A DNA stretch of 8,443 bases from an uncultured Clostridia bacterium (lineage in GTDB: Bacteria > Bacillota > Clostridia > Christensenellales > Borkfalkiaceae). Location of the stretch: positions 1 through 8,443 of the forward strand of contig CANRFD010000174.1 of NCBI GenBank assembly GCA_947629845.1. The letters run 5' to 3'. Shown in pieces: positions 1 through 8,443 of this stretch (positions within the stretch are counted from its first letter, which is position 1; each line of letters starts with the position of its first letter). Both the position numbers and the translations under genes were made by a program. Below the pieces are notes generated by a model. It had not been told where the DNA came from. It saw only the letters and a program-made list of their open reading frames with translations, and searched no databases.

Positions 1-2
1 CT

Positions 3-602
3 TCCGTCATCGTTTCGGCGGCTCGGAACGGCAACTATGCGGGCATGCTCACCGTGAGCTTCCGCATTCGCCCCGCCGTCATTCAAATCGCGCACAATAC
101 GGAACTTACGGGCTCCGTCGGGTACGATTTTAAGGCGGGAGAGGGCAGCCACGAAAATTACGGCTACTATTTCGACCGCGGCTCGCACGAATTGCAGCTG
201 GCGTTCACCAATACCGAGGATTACACGCGGTATCAGGGCATTTTGTGTGACATGCGCAACGAGGCGGTCAAAAATCCCGCGACGATCAACGCAAACGCGG
301 TCATCAACACGACGCAGGTCGCCTTCGGCTACACCTCCAAGGAGATCTTCGAGGCAGTCGCATACAACGAGAGCGATCCCTACTTCGAGGACGGCAGCGT
401 AAAGGAAGGCTATCTCGAAAAGCTCACCGCGCTCTATACGACCACCGCGCCGACCAATGCCGACGTCTACTATGTCGCCATTGCGCTCGGCGACGAAAAC
501 TATTCCTTCAAGGCCGACGATGAGAACTTCGGGCTCATCCGCGGCTCCAACTACGGCGTGGAGGCGAACAATCTCGCCCGCGGCACGTTCGAGATCGCGT
601 CC
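3..602 (+). repeat. N-terminal part of the visible array: module tail plus two divergent modules
   Basis: Residues 1-25 are the end of a module whose body lies upstream (GNY, then a closing strand ending RIRPA). Residues 26-92 form a short Tyr-rich unit (GYDF, YGYYF, LQLAF, DYTRYQG) with no clear YDG motif. Residues 93-200 begin PATI, carry FGYTS at 108-112 in the place of the usual YDG, and close with YYVAIALGDENYSF and FEIASAEI. The strand order matches later modules, but the turn motif is degenerate, so boundaries are approximate. This could also be one larger module or a different beta domain embedded in the array. Confidence 0.55.
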
Positions 603-3600
603 GCCGAGATCACGGCAACGCTCACAAGCGCGAGCGAGGTCTATAACCGCCAAGCGCACACCGCAAGCGTGCTCTTCACGAACGATAGGGAAGGGGACGG
701 CAACGTCGTGCCCAACCTCGCCTCCGAAGAGTATACGGTCACGTACACCGCGGACGGCAAGCCGGTGAAGTCGGTCGTGGACGCGGGCGCATACACCGCG
801 ACGATCGAGATCGTGCAGCACGAACGGCTCGGCGGCACTGTGCCCGAGGGCATCGAAGTTAGCGCTGCGCCCACCAACTTCGTATTCAAGGATGCCGAAA
901 ACGCGCCCAAGAAAGAGATGACGTTCACCGTCACCGCGGCGGAGATCACCGTCGGCGACTTTGCAACCGTCACCTACAACCGCGCGGCGCAGCGGCCCGA
1001 GATCGCGTTTGCCAACACGCAGTCCAACAACGAGGCGGTGCCTACGCTCGCTGCCGACGCCGAGGACGATACCGTCACCGCCGACGAATACAAGGTGGAA
1101 TTTAAGGCAACGGGCAAATTTTACGACAGCGATGCGGGCAAGGTCAAGTTCTGGAGCGGTACCAACGATCCCTACTATGCCGATCTCTACAATGTGACGA
1201 TCAGCCTGCAAAACGCCGCGCTTAAAAATTCCAACGGCGTTGCCAACTTCAAATTCAAGGAGACGGCGGGGCGCGAACAGACCGTAGAGTCCGAAGGGAC
1301 GGTCATCAAGGATACCTATCTCATCGACCGCCTCGACGTCAACGTCGCGCAGAACAACACCGCCGTCACCTACGACCGCAACGACCACTTCAGCATCTAC
1401 GAGCTGGATGAGAGCGGGAAGTTCGTCTACAACAACGAAGGCGGCGAACTTCCCCAAAACCACCCCGACCGCCGTCAGCTGAAGAAGGGCGCGGACGACG
1501 AATTTTCCAACGTGCTGCTGCTCTTCTTCACCTCCAATTCGGAGACGTCGTTCGACGGCATCGACTATACCTTAAAGGTCTACAAGGCGGATACCCTCCT
1601 CGTCACCTATAAGGCGGGCGGGATCAACAGCGGCGACTGGAGTAAAGACGACCTTGCCTGGGAGGGCGGCTTTGACCCGGCGAAGTCCAAAAATCTCATC
1701 ACCGACGTCGGCACCTACAAGCTCGAACTCTCCATCGAATTTGCCAACTTCAAGTTGAGCGGCGCGGTGCCGGGCTCCAACGAGCAGAAAAAGGAATTTA
1801 CCTACCGCATCGACCCCGCGGTCGTCAGCATGCAGGTCAACGGCGTGTATGCGGGCAGCTCGGGCAAGAGCATCATCTATGACGGAACAACGCACGCGCC
1901 GCGCATCCTGCTCCCGACCGAGACCGAAGAGGACGGCATTCTGTTCCGCAACGCCACCAACGAGGACGTCATCCCCAAGGCGGACGAACTCGAGGAGCTT
2001 CGGTTCGCCTACTCGGGCTGGGCGGACGGCAGCGACGTCGGTAAGGATAACTGCATCAACGCGGGCAGGTACACCGTCACCGTAACAATAAGCAGCCCGA
2101 ACTTCGTGTTCGGCTATACGGGCAGCGACCCCATCAAGGAAAATTCCGTCCAATACAACATTTTGCAGCGCTCTCTCACGCTCGACAATCTCGAACTTCA
2201 GCGCGAAACGCAGAAGGTCGAGATCGCAAAGGCGGGCAATAATACGACGGGAACGATCGCGGACGTATCCTATACGGGAAGCCCCACCGCGCCCGATACC
2301 GCGAACGTCTCGGTTGCCGAAGTCGCCGCCGAGCCGACCCTTGTGCAGGATGCCGATTATACCTATTCCGTCTCCTCGGACATCAACGTGGGGGAGGTTC
2401 GGATCACCGTCAGCGGCATCGGCAACTACACGGGCATTCTCCGCGTCACCTACCACGTGAAGCCGGCGCGCATCGAGGTCAAGACGGCGGACGGCGTCGG
2501 TTCGCAGGAAGCGGGCGAGGACGGCGCAGTCTCCTTTGTGTACGCCAACGCCGAGCAGACGGTGGAGTTCGTGTTCTCCAACCGCGACGGCAACGAGAAC
2601 ACCGTGCCCATGTGGTACAGGAACGCCGCAACGGAGTACACGATCGAATACAGGCATGTGGTGGGCTCAAGCGGGGCGCACAAGTTCGCCAACGTTACAT
2701 ACCCGAACGGCCCCATCCATGCAGGCGAATACACCGTCGTCATCACGCTCAAATCCAACAACTATCAGTTCGTCAAGACGGTGGGCCGCGACGTCGTGCC
2801 GCTCGAAGGCGACACCGCCGCTACGGTGAGCACCTTCAAATTGACCATCGAGAAGGCGACCATCACGCTCAACGAGGTTCCGAGCGTGACGTACAACGGC
2901 ACCGAACAGCGGGCGGAGAGCGACGCGATCCACGGCATCGGCTTCACGAACGCCGCCAATCCGCGCGTGCTCCCCGAGGTCGAAAATTGCACCATCACGT
3001 ACACCCTCGAAGGCGACGCAACCTCGCCTCTCAACGCAGGGACATATCGTGTCTCCGTGAAACTTACGGACGCTCCCGAAGATGACGGCGGGTTTGTTTC
3101 GATTTACAGCAGGTTAGACGCCAACGACTTCAAGTTTGCAGCGGGCGATACGGCGGCGGACAACTACGTCATCCAACAGGCGACCATCGACGCGCAGCTG
3201 AACGTCGGCATCAGGAACGCGACGGGCGAAACCACCCCCGGCAGTTCGCTCAACAACGCGTATACGGCAACCGAGCACGTCTTGAGCGTCGTCTTTGTTC
3301 CCTATGTGTCGGGCGGCATCATTCCCAAGGACGAGGGCGAAGCGGGAACCGTCACTTGGGACGGCACCGATTACAACTACAAGGTGGAGCGCAAAAACTA
3401 CACCGTCACCGTAAAATACACGCCGTCCGACGAGTGGGGCACGTACAATGCGGAAAAGGGCGGCATGTACGACGTCGGTTCCTACCACATCACCGTGCAG
3501 CTCACCAACCAAAACTTTGCGATCGGCTTGGGCAAGACGGATAAGTTCGAACTGGATTACCGCATCGACCCCGTCTCCATCACCCCCAACCGCGGCGAAG

Positions 3601-6600
3601 GTTCGCTGTTCGAGGGCGGCAATTACGAACTGAAGGCGCCCTTCAACCCCGCCGCACCCTACATCGTGGAGCTCAAGAACACCGACTTCACCATGACGGC
3701 GGACACGGCCGAGAAATACAACCTGAACAACGCGCGGGTGCAGATCACCAATGTCGACCCCGTCGTCAACGTTTCCATCGGCGAGGACGGCAGGTATCAG
3801 CTTCTCCGCAAGAGCAAGTACACCATCTCCTACACGGTGGATGCGCCCAACCACAGCAGGCTCACCTCTTCGTATACGGTGGAGCTCGAGGCGGGCGACA
3901 TCATCATAAACATCTACGAGGATACCGCCAAACTCACGGCGGTGTACGGCAGCGTTTTGGGCGGGGACGCCCTGCGCGACGCCTTCCTCGGCCTTATAAG
4001 GAGCGGCAACGGCAGTCACATCTCCGTCGTGAATATCCCCGGCCTCGAGGAGACGACGTACGGCAACGAGGTCGCCGAATGGCTGCTTCGGTACAGGCTT
4101 TCCGTCGACATTCCCGATACCGTGGGCAGCGGAGACCCCAAAAATTACGCCACGAGCGACAACCGCAGTTCGTCGAACAATCTCAAAGTCAATGCAGACG
4201 GCTACTATCTCCGTCTGAAGCTCGAGGGCAACGACGACCTTGCGATCCTCTTCCATTTGGAGGGCGACGCAGGGCGCAGCGACAGCGACGTCAGCCAGAT
4301 CGGGCTGTATACCGTCACGCAGCTCGCCGTTGAAGTCGCGTGGGGCGGCATCGACGACGTCGTCTATACGGGCGCAAACCTCGCGGACGATGTAAAGAGA
4401 ATGCCCTCCATCGCCAACAGGAAGGGGAGCGACGAGGTCGATTTCGGTACCCGTACCGCGGGCACGGCCCCTGCATACGGTAGCATCGTCGACGCCGGCG
4501 ATTATCAATTGATCGTAAGCGGGCTCAGCGGAAAAGACGCGGAAAACTATTCCTTCGCGGAGAGCGAGAAGACGTCGGTCACCGTAAAGCCGCGCACGAT
4601 CAACGTCACGCTCACGGGCGCTTCGAGCGTCTATGGCGTGGAGAATTGGCAGATGAATTACGAGTCGAGCAGCTCGTGGTTCACCGTCTCGGACTACGAC
4701 GGTACGAAGCCGGGCGGCGACAGTTTGGATGTTCTGAACAAAGAGCTCGCGGTAGCGGGACGCGAAGAGCAGCTCCGCACCGCCCTTGTCGGGTATCTCA
4801 AAGACCATCTCTATGCGGAAAACAGCATGACTGCGGGCGAGTTCCTCGGGATCGCGCAGGTCGGCACCACCTACTATGTGCAGTGGCAACAGAACGGAAA
4901 GGGCAACTTCGACTATCTGTTCGGCTGGAACGGCGAGAGCAAGAACTTCAACCTCGTGCTCAACGGCATCGGTTCCCACACCGTCACGCCCCGCCCGCTC
5001 AACATCACGCTCAATCCCGCGGCCTCCGTCTACGGCGACGACTTGCTCACCGATACGGAGAATGCGCCCTCTACCGAAACCGTCTCCTCCACGTCTGCGC
5101 CCGCAAGCGAGCTCTCTTGGGTGAAGCCGACCGTCGTCGCCGACCGCAACGAGCTCACGGGGCTTGCCTTCGAGGACGATTTGAGCGGCATCATCATCCG
5201 CATCATGGTGGACGACATCACGCTGAACGGCAACAAGACGTATTCCGCCAAGACGACCGCAAAGGACGGGAGCGGCAACTGGACGACCAAGTCGTTCACG
5301 AGCGCCCACGTTGTGGCGGGAACGTACGCGGGCGTCATCACGGGCGCCGCGGGCGAGGGTTCCTCCGCCAACTATACCATCACATGTTCGCCCGTTCCGT
5401 ACGTCGTTACGCCGCGCCCGCTCACCGTCACCGTCAAAGACCAGTCTACGGTATACGGCGAAGCGATGCTCGGCAGCCTCCTCGGCGGAAGGGGCTACGA
5501 GTACGAAGATCTCTATCAGTACAATTCGGCAGAAATCGCCTCGGGCGACGAAGCGGCCTTGCGCGAAACGATCTTGATCGAAGTGACAAATTCCAACCCC
5601 AATGTCCGCTTTGCGGAAGGCGAAGTGCTGCCCTATGCCGATTGCATCGTGGGAACTTCCACCGACAATCCCAACTACGCGTTCGAGTGGAACGCGGGCG
5701 ATTATACCATCGAGCAGCGCACGGTGACGATCGTATTCAACCAGACGGTCAACATTGACAATAAGGACGTGCTCACCTCGGTGTACGGCGCAACGGGCTT
5801 GCAGCTCGGTATGTCGCTCAACCTCGCGCAGGACGTCGATTGGCAATACGGCGAGCATTCCTACCATATCCGCGTCGACGACATGAGCAACCTTACGTTC
5901 TATCTCGGGTTCGGCCCCGACGGCGGCGCCATGGCGGAGAGGTATGCCGACGTCGGCTTCTATCCCATTGTAGGCATGTGGGCGTGGGCAGGCGAGGGCG
6001 TCGTCGTGGAAGCGGCGACCAACTACTCCGTCACCTTCATCGGAGAATGGCAGACGGGCAATTCCATCATTGCGGAAAGCTACCCCGGTTGGGACGGCGC
6101 CGCGTATGAAAAATTCAACGCCAAGGCGGGCATTTACGAGATCACGCCCGCGACCATCAATTGGAGCTATTCTTCCGATTGGAACAAATTCTTCACCTTC
6201 CTGTTCGGCGACGCAGACATTCTCACCGAGGAGAACGGCTGGTACGAGATGACCATCACGCCGCAGATGCTCGTCCTTCAGGGCAACGAGGCGATCTCGG
6301 CAAACGATGTGTTCGTCTTGCCCGAAGAGGCCGAAGGTCACAAGCTGCGCTCGGACATCACGCTCACGTTCGCCGTTCCCAAATTCGTCGGCGATACGAG
6401 CAGCGAAAACTACCGTGCTCCCAAGTCGCAGAGGGAAACGTTTGCGGGCGTCGAGCGCGACATGTACTTCGTCCAGAGCTCGGGCACGTGGGAGCAGAAG
6501 ATCACCGTCACGGTCAAAAACCACACGACGCGCACCTTCACGCTGACGTACAGCATCGGCACCGTCCTCGTCACCGTGTTCCTCGACGACTTCGGCTCCG

Positions 6601-8441
6601 CGCTCGAAATGACGTACGGCGACGAGCTCACCTACGGCGACGCGTGGGAGACCGAAAAGACCATACAGGCACGGCTTTGGGACTATGTGTTCAATAACGT
6701 CGGCACCGACGGCGAACAATTGAGCCATCCCACCGTCAACACCTTTACGGGCTTCAGCGAAGCATTCGACGGCTACAGCTCCGAGCAGCTCCGCAAGCTC
6801 TTGGCCGATTCCTGCACCGTCGAGGTCATTCACGCGGAATACAGCACGGGCGGGCTTCTGAATGCCGGCCTCTACGAGATCAGGCTGGTCGCACAGGACG
6901 CCGCGGGCTTCAGCGTGCGCCTTGCCGACAGAACGGATTCCATCGGCTCGGAGGATGTCGATAGCAGCGGCGCAAACCGCCTGCGCATCCTGCCCAAGAC
7001 GCTCGAGATCGACTGGGCGGAGGGCGACGCCGATACCAAGGATCTCGACGAATATGTGCAGTACACATACACGAGCGAAGTATACGGCCAAAAGGATACG
7101 CAGAAGCCGTACTTCACCAACGTATTCGAAGGCGATATGATCAGCGCTCCCGCCCACTCCTTCACCTTTGCGGGGGAGACGACGAGCCGCGATTTCAAAG
7201 ACGTTCTCACGGGAGCGGACGGCAGGTACGATCCCGAAGCCTATTATCTCATCCGCGTCAGCGCGGCCAACGGATTGCGGGGAGACGACAGGGGCAATTA
7301 CAGGCTGCCCGGGGTGCTGCAGAAGCAGCTGCGCATCGTTCCCAAGCCCATTACGGTCACGGTGAAGCCCGTAACCAGCGTCTACGGCAGCGATCTTGCC
7401 GCGGTAGACGAGGCGTTCGTCTATGACGAAGAGGATCTCGGGATCAACGACATGGGCAAGGTCAACGTGCTCGGCGTTACCGTCGATTACGGCGACGGGC
7501 TGAACGGCGACCGCGGGGCGGCGAACAACGCCGGCGTGTACGCGCTTCAAGGCGATTGGAGCAACGCCAACTACGCCGTCACCTTCGAGGGCGCGTCCAA
7601 TGCCTACACCGTGACGCAGAAGGAGATCACGGTCACGGTCGATCGGCAGAGCAGCGTCTATGGCGACGAGCTGTTCACCCTTTCCGGCACAGAGTTCTGG
7701 CAGTTGCAGCGGGGCTCCGCGCTCGCCGATTGGGATAATAAGTCGTCGCTCAAGATCAATTGGACGTACAACGGCGTGACGGCGCAGAGCAGCGTCGGCA
7801 CATACAACGGCGTCATCAGGGGCACCGACATCGTAAACGGCGAGGATATCGACGGAAATTACATCATCACCGTGATCGCGGGCGACTACGAAATTACGGT
7901 GCGCCACATCACGGTGCAGCTCGGAAACGCCTCGAGCGTGTACGGCGAACCGCTTGCCGACATCGCAGCCACCATAGGGTGGAAGGTCACGGAAGGCGGG
8001 CTCGCCGCATGGGACAGCAAGGCCGACCTCCGCGTGACGGGCGTGCTCGATGCCGCAGGCATCGGCAAAAATTACGGCCCCTATGCGGATACCGTCCATG
8101 CCGAATGGGACAACGGCAACTACGATGTCGAATTCCTTGCAGGCGATTACTTCGTGACGGCCCGCGAGATCACGGTGACGCTGTCCGGGAAGAGCTCGGT
8201 GTACGGGGACGCTTCGTACAAGAGCATGACGTTCGGCAATGCAGATTGGAGCGTCTCGGCAAACGGAACATACGGCCTCGCCGAAGGCGACACACAGGCT
8301 ACGCTTGGGCTTCAGCTCCGTCTCGAGCTCCCGGATCGGGCGGCGAGGGGCGTGTACACCGCGGCGATCAAGGCCGAGTGCCCCAACAACAACTACTCCG
8401 TCACGTACGAGGGCGGCGACTACACGGTGACGCCGAAGGAG
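3..8441 (+). CDS. Giant MBG/YDG-repeat surface (adhesin-like) protein, internal fragment, open at both ends
   Basis: The frame with codons at 3, 6, 9 and so on has no stop in 2,813 codons, about 300 kDa at 110 Da per residue, and runs off both edges. The first 25 residues already look like the end of a repeat (GNYAGMLTV, then RIRPA), so translation starts upstream and no internal Met is the true start. The translation is about 24 tandem beta-rich modules. They carry VYG motifs at residues 1314, 1543, 1676, 1817, 1927, 2360, 2460, 2552, 2646 and 2733, a TYG at 2204, and YDG/YNG/YTG-like motifs between residues 213 and 1457. Modules close with Y-x-[VI]-x-[PQR] strands. It is Gly-, Asp-, Glu-, Thr- and Tyr-rich, with only seven Cys. 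Known: such repeats build long extracellular proteins in bacteria, often without assigned ligands. Inferred: exported stalk or adhesin. Signal peptide, binding domain and anchor would lie outside the window. No frameshift is seen. Residue n begins at base 3n throughout. Confidence 0.95.
603..3572 (+). repeat. Eight tandem YDG/YNG/YTG-type beta modules
   Basis: Approximate module limits in residues, with the aromatic motif and its position: 201-312 (VYN 213), 313-443 (YNR 325), 444-606 (YDR 457), 607-723 (YDG 626), 724-821 (YTG 757), 822-951 (YAN 847), 952-1059 (YNG 964), 1060-1190 (YTA 1087). Around the motif most keep a pattern of [VI]-x-Y-[DNT]-[GR] and then a hydrophobic strand. Most close with G-x-Y-x-V or Y-x-[VI]-x-[IL], an N-[FY]-x-F strand and a final strand such as YRIDPA, YHVKPA, LTIEKA or YVIQQA, which begins the next module. 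This fits YDG/MBG-like repeat families. Sequence identity between modules is low, so the duplications are old or strongly diverged. Assignment to one Pfam family or another needs a profile search. Confidence 0.75.
3573..4595 (+). repeat. Three transitional modules, including the first VYG motif
   Basis: Residues 1191-1298 form an atypical unit that opens VSITPN and has FEGGNYELKAPF instead of a YDG turn. It closes with YTISYTVDAPNH and YTVELEAGD. Residues 1299-1439 hold the first VYG (1314-1316), a helix-prone stretch (GDALRDAFLGLIRSG) and a long middle ending GLYTVTQLAVEV. Residues 1440-1531 return to the other type with DDVVYTG (YTG 1455-1457), DAGDYQLIVSG and the closing VTVKP. The array therefore changes here from mostly YDG-type to mostly VYG-type modules, with one YTG module placed after the first VYG module. 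Limits are approximate. Confidence 0.65.
4596..5720 (+). repeat. Three VYG (YGX-type MBG) modules with proline-arginine linkers
   Basis: Modules at residues 1532-1664 (VYG 1543), 1665-1805 (VYG 1676) and 1806-1906 (VYG 1817). They are joined by closely related linkers: VKPRTINVTL before the first, VTPRPLNITL before the second and VTPRPLTVTV before the third. Each ends in a terminal strand of the MBG type, for example SANYTIT at about 1788 and NPNYAFEWNAGDYTI at about 1890. The VYG motif follows each linker by about 10 residues, as in the regular C-terminal modules. The first two are longer (133 and 141 residues) because of inserted polar segments. Family assignment to the YGX-type MBG repeats rests on this motif and spacing. 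Confidence 0.78.
5721..6560 (+). repeat. Two long divergent modules, Trp-rich
   Basis: Residues 1907-2050 open RTVTIVF and have VYG at 1927-1929, about 10 residues later than usual because of an inserted NQTVNIDNKD segment. The unit then holds a Trp-rich stretch (MWAWAGEG near 1992-1999, EWQTG, YPGWDG), with NYSVTF inside it, and closes with IYEITPATI. Residues 2051-2186 open INWSYSSDWNKFFTFLFG with no VYG and end LTYSIGTVLVTVF. The second unit is recognised mainly by its position between two clear modules and by its beta-like alternation. It may be a different immunoglobulin-like fold. Confidence 0.55.
6561..7346 (+). repeat. Two long VYG-like modules, one with a doubled TYGD motif
   Basis: Residues 2187-2332 open TVLVTVF and carry MTYGDELTYGDAW, with TYG at 2204-2206 and again at 2210-2212. 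They close LRILPKTLEI. Residues 2333-2448 open TLEIDW, have EVYGQ (VYG 2360-2362) after a longer than usual acidic lead, and close LRIVPKPITV. The two closing strands (RLRILPK and QLRIVPK) are near copies, which supports the module limits. The middles are polar and poorly conserved. Confidence 0.65.
7347..8435 (+). repeat. Four regular head-to-tail YGX-type MBG modules
   Basis: Modules at residues 2449-2540, 2541-2635, 2636-2721 and 2722-2811, each about 86 to 95 residues. VYG motifs lie at 2460, 2552, 2646 and 2733, giving steps of 92, 94 and 87. Each opens I-T-V-[TQ]-[VL], then reaches S-x-VYG-x-x-[LY] about 10 residues later. Each ends with N-Y-x-[VI]-x-[FVY], a small spacer and a final strand such as AYTVTQK, DYEITVR, DYFVTAR or DYTVTPK. 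This is the clearest repeat unit in the window and best matches the YGX-type MBG family. At base level the copies are clearly diverged, sharing only short runs such as those around GAGATCACGGT, so recent unequal crossing-over is not evident. Confidence 0.85.
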
Positions 8442-8443
8442 AT

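Noticed and set aside
45..47. ATG at residue 15 as the real start codon
   Set aside because: The preceding residues already form part of a repeat-closing strand, and no signal peptide follows this Met, so the gene must begin upstream.
1572..2657. Minus-strand open frame of 361 codons as a gene
   Set aside because: Same in-register antisense shadow; it ends at the sense TTA codon at 1572.
4646..5758. Plus-strand open frame of 370 codons in another frame
   Set aside because: It lies wholly inside the repeat-protein frame, its translation is Arg- and His-rich low-complexity, and it shows no recognisable motif.
3114..8099. Long minus-strand open frame of 1,661 codons as a gene
   Set aside because: It is the exact codon-by-codon complement of the repeat-protein frame. 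Its translation is Arg-, Val-, Asp- and Gly-rich without domain logic, while the plus strand shows clear repeated motifs. Its openness follows from missing TTA, CTA and TCA codons.
4596..8435. CRISPR array or DNA-level tandem repeats
   Set aside because: The repeats are at protein level only. Copies differ widely in bases and length, with no short identical repeats separated by uniform spacers.
1..8443. RTX calcium-binding repeats or an LPXTG-type anchor
   Set aside because: No glycine-aspartate nonapeptide runs and no LPXTG motif followed by a hydrophobic segment are seen in the translated frame.
1..8443. Promoter, terminator, riboswitch, tRNA or insertion sequence
   Set aside because: There is no non-coding gap in which regulatory or RNA elements would be expected, and no transposase motif or terminal inverted repeats were noticed.

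Overview
The window is a single uninterrupted stretch of coding sequence. Reading the + strand with codons starting at position 3, there are 2,813 consecutive sense codons up to position 8441 and no stop. Neither the true start nor the true stop lies in the window, so this is an internal piece of one giant gene. No intergenic space, promoter, terminator, RNA gene, mobile element or second gene can be supported. Every other long open frame is a shadow of this one, including a 1,661-codon antisense frame.

The protein is a chain of about 24 tandem beta-strand-rich modules of roughly 70 to 165 residues. They resemble the MBG/YDG families of repeats found in very large bacterial surface and adhesin-like proteins. 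Most modules share a plan. A short beta strand (often [KR]-x-I-x-V-x-[VL]) is followed by an aromatic turn motif (VYG in the C-terminal half, YDG/YNG/YTG or variants in the N-terminal half). Then come a variable middle, a G-x-Y strand, an N-Y/F strand, and a closing Y-x-[VI]-x-[PQR] strand that runs straight into the next module.

Layout: 3-602, tail of one module plus two divergent modules. 603-3572, eight modules mostly of YDG/YNG/YTG type. 3573-4595, three transitional modules with the first VYG. 4596-5720, three VYG modules joined by proline-arginine linkers. 5721-7346, four long divergent modules, one Trp-rich. 7347-8435, four short, regular, head-to-tail VYG modules. The last bases begin another module, so the array continues to the right.

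The organism cannot be fixed from this piece. GC-rich third positions (GGC, GCG, CTC, CGC, AAC, GAC) together with a giant MBG-repeat protein would suit a GC-rich member of the Clostridia (Bacillota) or another gut-type bacterium. This is an inference of low confidence. The likely role is an extracellular stalk or adhesive fibre; no enzyme motif, signal peptide, membrane segment or anchor is visible. I find no multi-gene system here.
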